64,000 nucleotides of DNA, from the NCBI GenBank assembly GCA_016716305.1, contig JADJWP010000002.1, forward strand, positions 2,230,501-2,294,500, in the 5' to 3' direction. The stretch comes from Chloracidobacterium sp. (GTDB lineage Bacteria > Acidobacteriota > Blastocatellia > Pyrinomonadales > Pyrinomonadaceae). The translations under genes were made by a program, and so were the position numbers. The notes beneath the pieces are model-generated. The model was not told the origin of the DNA. It searched no databases and was given only the letters and a program-made list of their open reading frames with translations. This document shows, piece after piece, positions 8,044-17,062 of this stretch. Each line of letters begins with the position of its first letter. Position 1 is the first letter of the stretch.

Positions 8044-8796
8044 ATGAAAGCCAACGAACTAGTACAGATAACGAGGACCAATCGTTTGTCAGAGGGTGAA
8101 TTTTATTCCGCTGTAAACGGGATGTTCGAGTCGATCTGGACCAAACTCCATCCGCCGCAGGTCCTGCTCGAGGAACTTTCGAATACGGTTCGCGGGAACG
8201 TGATCACACCGGCCGATACTGAGATTCCTGAATGCCTGTCGTGCGGTGCATGCTGCGCATCGTTGATCTGCGTCGGCGTGCGGCCGGGCGAGGATGGCGA
8301 TCGTAGTGATCAATGGGAAATAGTTTCTGATTCTGACGAAGGCCTCGTTGTTGATGTATTCTTGAAACGAGATCACGAGACGCTGGCATGTACTGCGCTG
8401 GACGGTGTCGTCGGTGAGACGGTCGCGTGCAGGATCTATGAATCGCGTCCATCTATGTGCCATCATTTCGAGGCAGGAAGCGATCGTTGTCACGCGATCC
8501 GTCGGGCATACGGCCTCGAACCCTTCATGTCTTTGGCCGAGATGTCGGCCGCGGTGCAGAAGTTAAAGGCAGTTCCTGAGCGGATATCGGCATCCAAGAT
8601 CATTCGGAATGCGAAGATAGAACGGGACGCTGAAAACGGTAAGTTGTTAATATCAGCATTAGCGAAAGACGGCACTATTTTCCCTATCCACAGTTACGAT
8701 CCTGACGCCGAAACCTGGCGACAGTTCGAGTTCGACGGCCTCACCGTAGAAGAAGCGGACGAACTGATTCGAACGCGATCGAAAAAGTCAGAATAG
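8044..8796 (+). CDS. YkgJ-type cysteine-cluster protein
   Basis: Member of the YkgJ/CxxCxxCC family, thought to bind zinc or an iron-sulfur cluster; the biochemical role is not known. The N-terminal cluster is Cys64, Cys67, Cys70, Cys71 and Cys76 (ECLSCGACCASLIC), and further cysteines follow in TVACRIYESRPSMCHHF and DRCHAIRR, the usual second half of the motif. At 250 aa it is longer than many homologues, with extra N- and C-terminal arms. It starts eight bases after dprA and was probably transcribed with it. Confidence 0.8.
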   Translation: MKANELVQITRTNRLSEGEFYSAVNGMFESIWTKLHPPQVLLEELSNTVRGNVITPADTEIPECLSCGACCASLICVGVRPGEDGDRSDQWEIVSDSDEGLVVDVFLKRDHETLACTALDGVVGETVACRIYESRPSMCHHFEAGSDRCHAIRRAYGLEPFMSLAEMSAAVQKLKAVPERISASKIIRNAKIERDAENGKLLISALAKDGTIFPIHSYDPDAETWRQFEFDGLTVEEADELIRTRSKKSE

Positions 8797-8834
8797 GCAT
8801 CGGTCACGGCCGTTTCTTACCGGTCTTTATCTCA

Positions 8835-8858
8835 TTGCTTATTGACATCGATAAGCAA
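8835..8858. promoter_or_regulatory. Inverted repeat upstream of topA
   Basis: TTGCTTAT and ATAAGCAA form a perfect eight-base inverted repeat with an eight-base spacer, about 60 bases before topA. It could be an operator or supercoiling-sensitive element, or a weak hairpin ending the previous transcript; no T tract follows. Confidence 0.4.
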
Positions 8859-8916
8859 CAGGTGTTAGAAGTCAGAATGTCAGAGCGTGTTTTGCGCATC
8901 TGACTATTTTTTTCCA

Positions 8917-11439
8917 ATGGGCAAAAGTTTAGTAATCGTCGAATCGCCGGCAAAAGCGAGAACAATAAATAAGTATCTTGGCCAGGACTACACCGTTCTT
9001 GCGTCGATAGGGCATATTAAGGACCTTCCGATGAAAGACCTTGGGGTGGACGTCGACAACAACTTCGAGACGACGTACGAGGTCATACCTGATACCAAGA
9101 AACGCAATAATAAAAAGATAGTCACCGATCTTAAGAAAGCCGCTAAAGCGAGCGACGCGATCTTCCTTGCGGCGGACCCTGATCGCGAAGGCGAGGCGAT
9201 CTGTCAGCATTTGGCCGAGGAGATCGTCCCGAAGAAGAACGAACGTCCGGTTTTTCGGGTGATGTTCAACGAAATAACGCGGAACGCTATCAAGGATGCG
9301 TTCAAAGAACCGAAGCAGATAAATAAAAATCTGGTCGATGCTCAACAGGCTCGACGCGTGCTCGATCGTCTCGTCGGTTATAAGGTCTCACCGATACTTT
9401 GGAAGACAATAGGCGGTAAGCTTTCGGCCGGCCGCGTGCAGACCGTTGCCGTCAGACTTGTTGTTGAACGCGAGCGTGAGATCGAAGCTTTTCGTAAGAC
9501 GGAATATTGGACCATCGTTGCGAATCTTGCTGCCGCTCTTCCGCCGAATTTTGATGCGAAGCTGAACCGGATCGAGGACAGATCGGTAAAGACCGGGAAA
9601 TTTGACGAAGATGTTAAGCCGAACGAAGTCCACATCAAGGACGAAAAGCACTCGGCCGAGATCGTCGCTGAAGCTGAAAAACAGCAATTTGTCGTCGAAT
9701 CGGTCGTGACAAAGGAGCGTAAACGAAACGCGACACCTCCGTTCATTACATCCAAACTGCAGCAAGAAGCGGCTCGTAAACTCGGTTTTTCGGTCAAGAA
9801 GACGATGGCGACGGCACAGCGTCTTTACGAGGGTATAGACCTTGGCCTCGAAGGGCTTGTCGGACTTATTACGTACATGCGAACCGATTCGACACGTGTT
9901 TCGGAAGCTGCGATCTCGAATGTCCGCAACTACATTGGCTCGGAATACGGAGAGAAATATCTTCCGGCAAAACCCAATGCCTATCGTTCTAAAAAAGATG
10001 CACAGGACGCTCACGAAGCGATAAGGCCAACGGACGCGGGCCGAACTCCTGAGAGTCTGAGCGCATTGCTCGGTGCAGACGAACTGAAACTTTATCGTCT
10101 GATATGGCAGAGATTCGTTGCTTCACAAATGATGCCGGCGATCTTCGATCAAACGACGATCGATATAAATGCGGGACGATTTACGTTCAGGGCGACAGGT
10201 TCGGTTCAAAAGTTCGACGGATTTCTTAAGGTCTATCAAGAGGGCCGCGACGACACACCTGCCGACGGCGAAGACGACGACGAGGAGCGAAACCTTCCGC
10301 TCGTACGAAAGGGTGAAACGCTCAAACTCGATTCGATTTCGCCGGAGCAGCATTTTACCGAACCGCCGCCGCGATATTCTGAGGCCACGCTTGTTAAGGC
10401 ACTAGAAGAACAAGGCATTGGCCGGCCGTCGACCTATGCGGCGATCATGACAACGATCCAGGATCGAGAATATGTCGAAAAGGTCGAAGGCAGGTTTCAC
10501 CCGACTCCGCTCGGGACGACCGTAAACGACCTGTTGATCGCCAGTTTTGATGACATTTTCAATACCGAGTATACGGCTCGGATGGAAGTTGCGTTGGACG
10601 AGATCGAGGACGGAAAACTCGATTGGCGAAACGCCTTGCGCGGATTCTACGATAAGTTCTCAAAGGATCTTGAAACCGCAATCGAGACCATCAAGAACAA
10701 AAAGATGACGTCGATCCCGACCGACGAGATCTGTGAAAAGTGCGGTGCGGGAATGGTGATCAAGTTTGGACGATTCGGGCAATTCCTTGCGTGTTCAAAC
10801 TATCCTGAGTGCAAGAACACAAGAGAGGTCGGAAGCAAGAAGGCGGCCTCGGCCGAAGGCGAAAACGGTTCGTCCGAATCCGAAGAGATCCCGGTTTGCG
10901 AACTCTGCGGAAAAGAAATGGCTCTGAAAAAAGGCCGTTTTGGTACGTTTTACGGGTGTACGGGATATCCTGAATGCAAGAACATCCGGAAGATCGCCAA
11001 AGGCGACACAAAGCCGGCCGCACCGCCGGTGCCGCTCGACGAGATGTGTCCGAAGGACGGCGTGAATCTGGTTCGAAGGCAGGGCCGGTTCGGCGAGTTC
11101 GTTTCGTGTTCGAACTATCCGAAATGCGATTACGTAAAGCGTGAAACGGTCGGGATCCCGTGTCCGAAATGCGGCGGTGATATCGCGGTAAAGAAATCAA
11201 AACGCGGAAAGGTATTCTATGGCTGCACGAATTACCCGAAATGCGATGAGGTCTACTGGGACAAACCGGTTGCCGAGCCGTGTCCGAAATGTGCGGCCCC
11301 GCATTTACTGCAGAAAACCACCAAGAAAGACGGCACGTTTCGCTATTGCAAAAACGAAGAATGTGATTATAAAATGGCTGTCGGCAATTCCGAAAACACG
11401 TCTGTCAGCGAAACGGAAACCGCAGTTCCGGTCGGATAG
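8917..11439 (+). CDS. topA: DNA topoisomerase I
   Basis: Type IA topoisomerase that relaxes negative supercoils. A GTG at 8887 is in frame, but ATG 8917 (MGKSLVIVESPAKART) matches the family start. The Toprim domain has the DPDREGE motif; the catalytic tyrosine is Tyr320 in GLITYMRTDSTR. The C-terminal third holds five zinc-ribbon units: four with clear CxxCG...C.xYPxC patterns (GRFGQFLACSNYPEC, GRFGTFYGCTGYPEC, GRFGEFVSCSNYPKC, GKVFYGCTNYPKC) and a last one ending RYCKNEECDY; the third has CPKDG rather than CPKCG. Such tails bind ssDNA and RNA polymerase. The dprA-topA neighbourhood is conserved in many phyla. Confidence 0.97.
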   Translation: MGKSLVIVESPAKARTINKYLGQDYTVLASIGHIKDLPMKDLGVDVDNNFETTYEVIPDTKKRNNKKIVTDLKKAAKASDAIFLAADPDREGEAICQHLAEEIVPKKNERPVFRVMFNEITRNAIKDAFKEPKQINKNLVDAQQARRVLDRLVGYKVSPILWKTIGGKLSAGRVQTVAVRLVVEREREIEAFRKTEYWTIVANLAAALPPNFDAKLNRIEDRSVKTGKFDEDVKPNEVHIKDEKHSAEIVAEAEKQQFVVESVVTKERKRNATPPFITSKLQQEAARKLGFSVKKTMATAQRLYEGIDLGLEGLVGLITYMRTDSTRVSEAAISNVRNYIGSEYGEKYLPAKPNAYRSKKDAQDAHEAIRPTDAGRTPESLSALLGADELKLYRLIWQRFVASQMMPAIFDQTTIDINAGRFTFRATGSVQKFDGFLKVYQEGRDDTPADGEDDDEERNLPLVRKGETLKLDSISPEQHFTEPPPRYSEATLVKALEEQGIGRPSTYAAIMTTIQDREYVEKVEGRFHPTPLGTTVNDLLIASFDDIFNTEYTARMEVALDEIEDGKLDWRNALRGFYDKFSKDLETAIETIKNKKMTSIPTDEICEKCGAGMVIKFGRFGQFLACSNYPECKNTREVGSKKAASAEGENGSSESEEIPVCELCGKEMALKKGRFGTFYGCTGYPECKNIRKIAKGDTKPAAPPVPLDEMCPKDGVNLVRRQGRFGEFVSCSNYPKCDYVKRETVGIPCPKCGGDIAVKKSKRGKVFYGCTNYPKCDEVYWDKPVAEPCPKCAAPHLLQKTTKKDGTFRYCKNEECDYKMAVGNSENTSVSETETAVPVG

Positions 11440-11445
11440 GTTTGG

Positions 11446-12027
11446 ATGAACGAGAATATTCAATTCTTACAGGCATTCCTAAAGAACCCTGGAAAGGTCG
11501 GTTCGATCACGCCGAGCTCGCCCGAGCTTGCGCAGAAGATGATCAGCGGCCTAAAACCCAACGCCGATGACGTCGTTTTGGAACTTGGCGTCGGGACGGG
11601 AGCGATAACAAAGTTTTTGCAGGAGATCGTCCCTGACGACCGATCTTATCTTGGTATCGAACTCGACGGCGGACTTGTCCGTTCGTTGCGAAAGAACTTT
11701 CCGGATATGCGGGTCGTTCGCGGAAACGCAGTTGACACGTCGGCCATCCATCAACGTTCCGGTCTCGGAAAAGTGGGTTACATTATTTGTTGCCTGCCCT
11801 TCGTCTCGTTGCCTAACGAAGTTGGTGAAAAGATACTGCTCGAGATCGACAAGTTCATGCAGCAAGGCTGCACCTTCCGAACGTTCCAGTACGCTCACGG
11901 ATATTATTTTCCATCTGCAATAAAACTCCGCGAATTCATGCGCGATAGGTACGGCAAATCAAAACGAAGCCAACTGATAGTGAAAAACGTCCCGCCTGCA
12001 TACACGTTGACCTGGTCGACAAAGTAA
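11446..12027 (+). CDS. PmtA-like phospholipid N-methyltransferase family protein
   Basis: Class I SAM-dependent methyltransferase (193 aa). The N-terminus FLQAFLKNPGKVGSITPSS is the membrane-binding helix plus PSS motif of the PmtA/rRNA-adenine-methyltransferase-like family. The SAM loop is VVLELGVGTGAIT, and the acidic ribose ligand lies in YLGIELDGG. Family members methylate phosphatidylethanolamine to phosphatidylcholine precursors, although the exact lipid cannot be assigned from sequence. It begins six bases after topA, so it is probably read through from that transcript. Confidence 0.8.
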   Translation: MNENIQFLQAFLKNPGKVGSITPSSPELAQKMISGLKPNADDVVLELGVGTGAITKFLQEIVPDDRSYLGIELDGGLVRSLRKNFPDMRVVRGNAVDTSAIHQRSGLGKVGYIICCLPFVSLPNEVGEKILLEIDKFMQQGCTFRTFQYAHGYYFPSAIKLREFMRDRYGKSKRSQLIVKNVPPAYTLTWSTK

Positions 12028-12120
12028 GAAACTTCATGTTCGCTGATCAGATTTAGGTCAGCTGTGTGATATAACGTTGTTAATCCCTCGATTTCTATCA
12101 GTTCTTAGGAGAATCAATCA

Positions 12121-13812
12121 ATGTTACGACGCAGGTTTATTGGCGCTTTCTTAGCATACGCGATCCTTTTACCAACAGCAGGTTTTGCTCAGCAAGCCGT
12201 AGGTATCGGCTCAACTCCGACCGCCCGTGTTTACACAGCCCCTAAAGAAGTGATCGACAAGATCAAAGACGAAGGGATGAACCGTTCTCAGGTAATGCAG
12301 ACCTTAAGTTATTTGACGGATGTGATCGGAGGCCGTTTGACCAACTCGCCGAATATGAAGAAGGCGAATGAATGGACTCGAGACACGATGGCGAAATGGG
12401 GCATGCAGAATGCCAAACTCGAAGCTTGGGGACCCTTTGGCCGCGGTTGGTCTCTAAAGAGCTTTAGTGCCCAGGTCGTCGAGCCCCAAACGATTGCCGT
12501 GATCGCATATCCGAAAGCATGGTCCACCTCGACAAAAGGTGCCATCACTTCGGATGTGGTCTATTTCAATCCGCAGAATGAAGCTGAAATGGAAAAGTTC
12601 CGCGGCAAGCTTTCGGGCAAGATCGTATTGATCTCGGACATGCGCGAGGTCAAGGCCGACTTTGGCGGAATGGGAACACGCCGTTCAGACGAAGAATTAC
12701 AGAAAATGGCTGAGGCGCAGCCGCAGGCAGCGCGCCCTGCCGGTCCGCAAAATCAGGGCGGCAATGCGGCACAGCGACAAGCGATGCTTTTCGGCATCAA
12801 GAGATGGAATTTTCTTTTGAGCGAAGGTGCGGCCGTTGTTGTCGACAGCAGCTCAAAAGGCAGCGGTGGGACATTATTCGTTGGCGGCGCGACCGCAGTT
12901 CAGGATCTGCCGACGGGTGACGCCCCGATCGGACCGCGGTCGGGCTTGAGGGTTTATGACAAAGCGTCGGAATCGCGGATCATTCCCCAAATGACGATGA
13001 CCATCGAAGACTACAATCGGCTTGTAAGGATGATCAATCATGGCGTTACGCCGAAAATGCGAGTCGATATTCAAACCCAATATCACGATGAGGACCTAAT
13101 GGGTTATAACACCGTCGCCGAGATCCCCGGAACCGATCCCGCTCTCAAGGACGAGATCGTCATGCTGGGAGGGCACCTCGATTCGTGGCATTCGGCAGGA
13201 GGCGCTACCGACAATGCGGCCGGAAGCGCAGTTGCGATGGAAGCGGCTCGGATCCTTATCGCGTCGGGGCTTAAGCCTCGGCGGACCATCAGGGTCGCAC
13301 TATGGTCGGGCGAAGAGCAGGGATTGAACGGGTCGCGCGAATATGTGAAACAGCAATTCGGCGAAATGCGCGGCGCACCGGCATTCGGCCCTCCGGCCCC
13401 GAATGCTCCGAGGCCCGAACTGGTCAAGACCGCCAATTACGATAAATTGTCCGCCTATTACAATCTCGATAACGGAACCGGCAGGATCCGCGGTGTATAT
13501 CTGCAGGGAAACGCCGCTGTTAAGCCGATCTTCGAAGCGTGGCTGGAACCGTTTCACGACATGAATGCAAAGTGGTTAACGATACAGAACACCGGGGGAA
13601 CAGATCACCTTTCGTTTGATCGTATCGGGCTTCCGGGCTTTCAGTTCATTCAGGATGAGATCGAGTACAGCACTCGGACACATCATTCTAACCAGGACAA
13701 TTACGATCGAATTCAGGCAGACGATATGAAACAGGCCGCGACCATAATGGCTGCTTTCGTTTATCAGACCGCGATGATGGATGAGAAGATCCCGCGAAAG
13801 TCTATGCAGTAG
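12121..13812 (+). CDS. Secreted M28-family aminopeptidase
   Basis: Extracytoplasmic di-zinc peptidase (563 aa). The signal peptide is residues 1-23 (AYAILLPTAGFAQQ). A protease-associated (PA) insert lies around residues 130-290 and includes a Gln/Ala-rich loop. The M28 metal ligands are visible: GGHLDSWHSAGGATDNAAG (His and bridging Asp), ALWSGEEQGLNGS (catalytic Glu pair), TGGTDHLSF (Asp) and TRTHHSNQDNYD (His). A TTAGGAG ribosome site precedes the ATG. It likely degrades peptides in the periplasm or outside. It converges on the acetyltransferase gene with only seven bases between. Confidence 0.93.
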   Translation: MLRRRFIGAFLAYAILLPTAGFAQQAVGIGSTPTARVYTAPKEVIDKIKDEGMNRSQVMQTLSYLTDVIGGRLTNSPNMKKANEWTRDTMAKWGMQNAKLEAWGPFGRGWSLKSFSAQVVEPQTIAVIAYPKAWSTSTKGAITSDVVYFNPQNEAEMEKFRGKLSGKIVLISDMREVKADFGGMGTRRSDEELQKMAEAQPQAARPAGPQNQGGNAAQRQAMLFGIKRWNFLLSEGAAVVVDSSSKGSGGTLFVGGATAVQDLPTGDAPIGPRSGLRVYDKASESRIIPQMTMTIEDYNRLVRMINHGVTPKMRVDIQTQYHDEDLMGYNTVAEIPGTDPALKDEIVMLGGHLDSWHSAGGATDNAAGSAVAMEAARILIASGLKPRRTIRVALWSGEEQGLNGSREYVKQQFGEMRGAPAFGPPAPNAPRPELVKTANYDKLSAYYNLDNGTGRIRGVYLQGNAAVKPIFEAWLEPFHDMNAKWLTIQNTGGTDHLSFDRIGLPGFQFIQDEIEYSTRTHHSNQDNYDRIQADDMKQAATIMAAFVYQTAMMDEKIPRKSMQ

Positions 13813-13819
13813 TCCGATT

Positions 13820-14308
13820 TCAAAGGGCCAATTCCATGAATAAAACCCCTGAGTAAGGATTCTCATAATAGGCGTCGATCGGGCGAAAGCCGTGAGCTTT
13901 GTATAAGCTGACGGCTTTTCCCATTTTTGGGGGATATGTGTCGAGACGCATCCTTTCGTATCCGATCGCGCGTGCATCAGCGATGAGAAGCTTGATGAGC
14001 GTATTTCCGATACCGTGTCCCCGAGCGGTCTCCCGAAGAAAAAGCCGCTTCATCTCGCAAATATCGCCGGTGAGTTCTCGCATTGCAATGCACCCGACGG
14101 GTTGATTGTCGACCAATGCAATATACAAGCGGCCACGCGGCGGGGCATATCTCCCCGGAAGGTTGCGTAATTCGTCTTCGAATCCTTGAAAACACAGATC
14201 TAGCCCGAGCCACTTCTCGTATTCTCGAAACAGGGACCCGACAGTCTCAAACTCTTCGGCGGTCGCCGCCTGTTTGATGATCACATCTGAACCTGAGATC
14301 ACATCCAT
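13820..14308 (-). CDS. GNAT-family N-acetyltransferase
   Basis: Acetyl-CoA-dependent acetyltransferase. The frame extends to a TTG at 14392, but the ATG at 14308 starts the conserved fold, so it is preferred (162 aa). Motif A is visible as MKRLFLRETARGHGIGNTLI, where RGHGIG is the pyrophosphate-binding loop; motif B follows in GYERMRLDTYPPKMGKAVSLYKAHGF. The C-terminal strand FMELAL is typical. The substrate is unknown. It is a lone minus-strand gene between the M28 peptidase and PhoX genes. Confidence 0.85.
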   Translation of the reverse strand: MDVISGSDVIIKQAATAEEFETVGSLFREYEKWLGLDLCFQGFEDELRNLPGRYAPPRGRLYIALVDNQPVGCIAMRELTGDICEMKRLFLRETARGHGIGNTLIKLLIADARAIGYERMRLDTYPPKMGKAVSLYKAHGFRPIDAYYENPYSGVLFMELAL

Positions 14309-14404
14309 ATTACATATGAGCTTTTCTGTTGAATTCGGAATGGTACCGCGATAACCTAATAGTATACCGTTACCTGCAAGCGCTTCGATCAAGGAGAATC
14401 TAAA

Positions 14405-15814
14405 ATGGACAGACGCGCATTCCTAACGAATCTATCTGTGATATCCGGCGGCCTGGCCTTGGCCGGGGCATCGCTTCTCCGTCGCGAAGCAGTGTTTGCG
14501 CAAACAGGCGACGTTCTCAAATACAGAGCGACCGGCTTCGGCGAGCTCGTACCAACTGCCGCAAAGAACACAGGTGAAACATATCTCAGCTTGCCGAAAG
14601 GCTTCGAATATAATGTTTTGGGCAAGGTCAAAACACAAATGTCTGACGGGCGGCCGACGCCGGCGGCTCATGACGGACAATGGACGTTTCGGGTAAAGAA
14701 CGAACTCCGGATCGTGAGAAATCACGAGGTTTCAGGCGGTAGTGTTCCAAAAGAGCAGGCCGGCATAGGGAGTCGAAACCACTACGACGAGACCTGCGGA
14801 GGCGGCACCACAACATTGGTGATCGATCCGAAAACGAACACACTTATTCGTGATTTCGTCAGCCTTTCCGGCACCTTGATAAATTGTGCCGGCGGCCCGA
14901 CTCCGTGGGGGAGTTGGATCACGTGCGAAGAGACGACACTTGGCCCGAGCGTGCGAACGCGGGCCTCAGACGGCCGCAAAACGGGCGGCTATCCAAAGCC
15001 GCACGGGTATTGTTTTGAGGTGCCGGCATCGGCCAATAGCGAGGTTGTTCCGGTTCCATTGAAAGCAATGGGCAGATTTACCCACGAAGCGGTCGCTGTC
15101 GACCGCCGAACAGGCATCGTTTACCTAACGGAAGATTACAATCCATCAGGTTTCTACCGATTTATTCCTAAACGAAATAAACGCCTGGCCGAAGGCGGTG
15201 TCCTTCAAATGCTTGCGGTTGAGGGTAAACCCGAATTTGACACAAGGACAGGCCAGATCACAGGCGGTTCGTTGGCTTCAATCTGGGTTACCATCGACGA
15301 ACCGGATCCGGCTGCGGCCGATATCGACCCGTCGGCCGTATACAAACAAGGCAAGGCAAAAGGCGGTGCCGCATTCGCGCGGCTGGAAGGCTGCGAGATC
15401 GATCGCAGTGGCCGAGTTTATTTTACCGCAACCAGCGGGGGCGAAAGCAAAGGCGGCCAGATCTGGATGTACGAACCGGCCGGAAAGGACGCCGGACGGT
15501 TAACACTTGTTTTCGAATCGGCCGACCAACGTGTCCTTCATATGCCTGACAATATTTGCTTGATGCCGAAAAGCGAACTCCTTTTCATTTGCGAAGACAG
15601 CGATTACGCGGGTCAAAATTCGATCAATCACATTCGGGTGCTTACGCCTGAAGGCAAGATCGCCGATTTCGCACGCAACATCAGCAAAGATTTCAGCCGC
15701 AGCGAATTCTGCGGATCGACATTTTCGCCTGACGGTAAGACGCTTTTCGTCAATCTCCAACTCGCAGGTGTCACGCTCGCGATCTGGGGCGACTGGTCAA
15801 GATTCAGGGCCTGA
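14405..15814 (+). CDS. PhoX/DUF839-family secreted phosphatase
   Basis: The protein has the DUF839 fold of PhoX, a calcium- and iron-dependent alkaline phosphatase exported by Tat. The N-terminus MDRRAFLTNLSVISGGLALAG has a twin-arginine-like RR and a hydrophobic stretch up to VFAQ (about residue 33). Core motifs include RNHEV, ETCGGGTTTLV, GSWITCEET, GYCFEVPA, GRFTHEAVAVD and MPDNICLMP, in the usual order. The length (469 aa) is on the short side for PhoX. A GGAGAATCTAAA ribosome site precedes the ATG. Phosphate regulation is likely for the family, but I see no clear Pho box. Confidence 0.88.
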   Translation: MDRRAFLTNLSVISGGLALAGASLLRREAVFAQTGDVLKYRATGFGELVPTAAKNTGETYLSLPKGFEYNVLGKVKTQMSDGRPTPAAHDGQWTFRVKNELRIVRNHEVSGGSVPKEQAGIGSRNHYDETCGGGTTTLVIDPKTNTLIRDFVSLSGTLINCAGGPTPWGSWITCEETTLGPSVRTRASDGRKTGGYPKPHGYCFEVPASANSEVVPVPLKAMGRFTHEAVAVDRRTGIVYLTEDYNPSGFYRFIPKRNKRLAEGGVLQMLAVEGKPEFDTRTGQITGGSLASIWVTIDEPDPAAADIDPSAVYKQGKAKGGAAFARLEGCEIDRSGRVYFTATSGGESKGGQIWMYEPAGKDAGRLTLVFESADQRVLHMPDNICLMPKSELLFICEDSDYAGQNSINHIRVLTPEGKIADFARNISKDFSRSEFCGSTFSPDGKTLFVNLQLAGVTLAIWGDWSRFRA

Positions 15815-15937
15815 TCCATTTAACCTTACGACCTGAAATACCCGCTGCGGAAAAAAAAGAGGTCTTTACGATGGCGGGTAATTGTCCTTTGAATCGGAAT
15901 AGTTCGAAGCGTTTTGATTTGGTAAACTAATGTCGAA

Positions 15938-16741
15938 ATGGAATTAGCGGTCGAAAAATATCGGGTAGCAGACGAACCATTCTATCTGCCGATCGGGAAG
16001 GAAGTAGAGTTGTTCGAAGCGGCGTATGCCGCCAAACTGCCGGCAATGCTCAAGGGGCCAACGGGCTGCGGCAAAACTAGATTTGTCGAGTACATGGCAA
16101 ATCGGTTGAACCGGCCGTTGATCACAGTTGCGTGCCACGAAGACCTTTCGTCAACCGATCTAGTCGGCCGGTTCTTGCTCGAAGGTAACGAGACGGTTTG
16201 GCATGACGGTCCTTTGACCTCGGCAGTTCGGGCCGGAGCGATCTGTTACCTGGACGAGGTCGTCGAAGCCAGAAAGGACACGGTGGTGATCATCCATCCT
16301 CTGACCGACGACCGCCGGCGTCTACCGATCGAGAAGCGCGGTACCGTCATCGAAGCACCGCCTGAATTTATGCTGGTCGTCTCATACAATCCTGGGTATC
16401 AATCGATCCTGAAGGACCTTAAGCAATCGACGCGGCAGCGATTCGTTGCTCTTGAGTTCGATTATCCTGAGGCAGACGCCGAAACGCAGATAGTTGCGAA
16501 AGAAGGTGGTATCGATGAAGCAATGGCCGCAGATCTTGTTCGTATCGGACAAAAGGTCAGAAACCTGCGCGGACACGGCCTTGAAGAGGGTGTCTCAACG
16601 CGCCTGCTTATCTATGCCGCACAGATGATCGCGAAAGGCATCGCGCCGGTCGACGCCGCAGAGGTCGCAATCTGCTCGCCTATTACCGATGACCGCGAAC
16701 TCCAGAGAAGCATCCGTGAGATCGTCACCACGATAATCTAA
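15938..16741 (+). CDS. MoxR-type AAA ATPase, CbbQ/NirQ/NorQ group
   Basis: AAA+ ATPase (267 aa) of the CbbQ/NorQ group, which with a VWA-domain partner (CbbO/NorD) remodels or activates metalloenzymes such as Rubisco or nitric oxide reductase. Walker A is KGPTGCGKTRFVEYMA, Walker B is GAICYLDEVVEA, and the family-specific HEDLSSTDLVGR and STRQRFVALEF blocks are present. Unusually, no VWA gene lies next to it; the next genes are a small ABM monooxygenase and an amine oxidase. The client enzyme is therefore unknown. It overlaps the ABM gene by one base (TAATG). Confidence 0.87.
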   Translation: MELAVEKYRVADEPFYLPIGKEVELFEAAYAAKLPAMLKGPTGCGKTRFVEYMANRLNRPLITVACHEDLSSTDLVGRFLLEGNETVWHDGPLTSAVRAGAICYLDEVVEARKDTVVIIHPLTDDRRRLPIEKRGTVIEAPPEFMLVVSYNPGYQSILKDLKQSTRQRFVALEFDYPEADAETQIVAKEGGIDEAMAADLVRIGQKVRNLRGHGLEEGVSTRLLIYAAQMIAKGIAPVDAAEVAICSPITDDRELQRSIREIVTTII

Positions 16742-17034
16742 TGTCGAGTTTACGAGTGGTCGCACATCTGATATCAAATTCCGACCGCATTGATGAAACG
16801 CGCGAGGTCTTGCTTGGGCTGATCGGACCGACGTGCGCAGAAGATGGATGTATCCGATACGAACTTCATCAGAATACTGCCGATCCGGCGGATTTTACGT
16901 TTATTGAGGAATGGACCGATGATGCCTCGCTCGATGCACATCTTAACTCTCCTCACCTCATTGCAGCGCGTGCTAGACTTGAACATCTACTTGCCGGTCC
17001 GGCAGATATTCGGCGCTATCGACTAATAGACTAA
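16741..17034 (+). CDS. Antibiotic biosynthesis monooxygenase (ABM) domain protein
   Basis: Small ferredoxin-like-fold protein of 97 aa, similar to YgiN-type quinol monooxygenases and other ABM proteins. Recognisable are LRVVAHLISNS, CAEDGCIRYELHQNTADP, FTFIEEWTDDASLDAHLNSPHL and the basic C-terminal strand. ABM proteins act on quinones or aromatic substrates, or bind haem; the specific reaction cannot be read from the sequence. Translation is probably coupled to the AAA ATPase gene through TAATG. Confidence 0.82.
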   Translation: MSSLRVVAHLISNSDRIDETREVLLGLIGPTCAEDGCIRYELHQNTADPADFTFIEEWTDDASLDAHLNSPHLIAARARLEHLLAGPADIRRYRLID

Positions 17035-17062
17035 ATCGATCCCATTTATCCGGTCTTTATTT

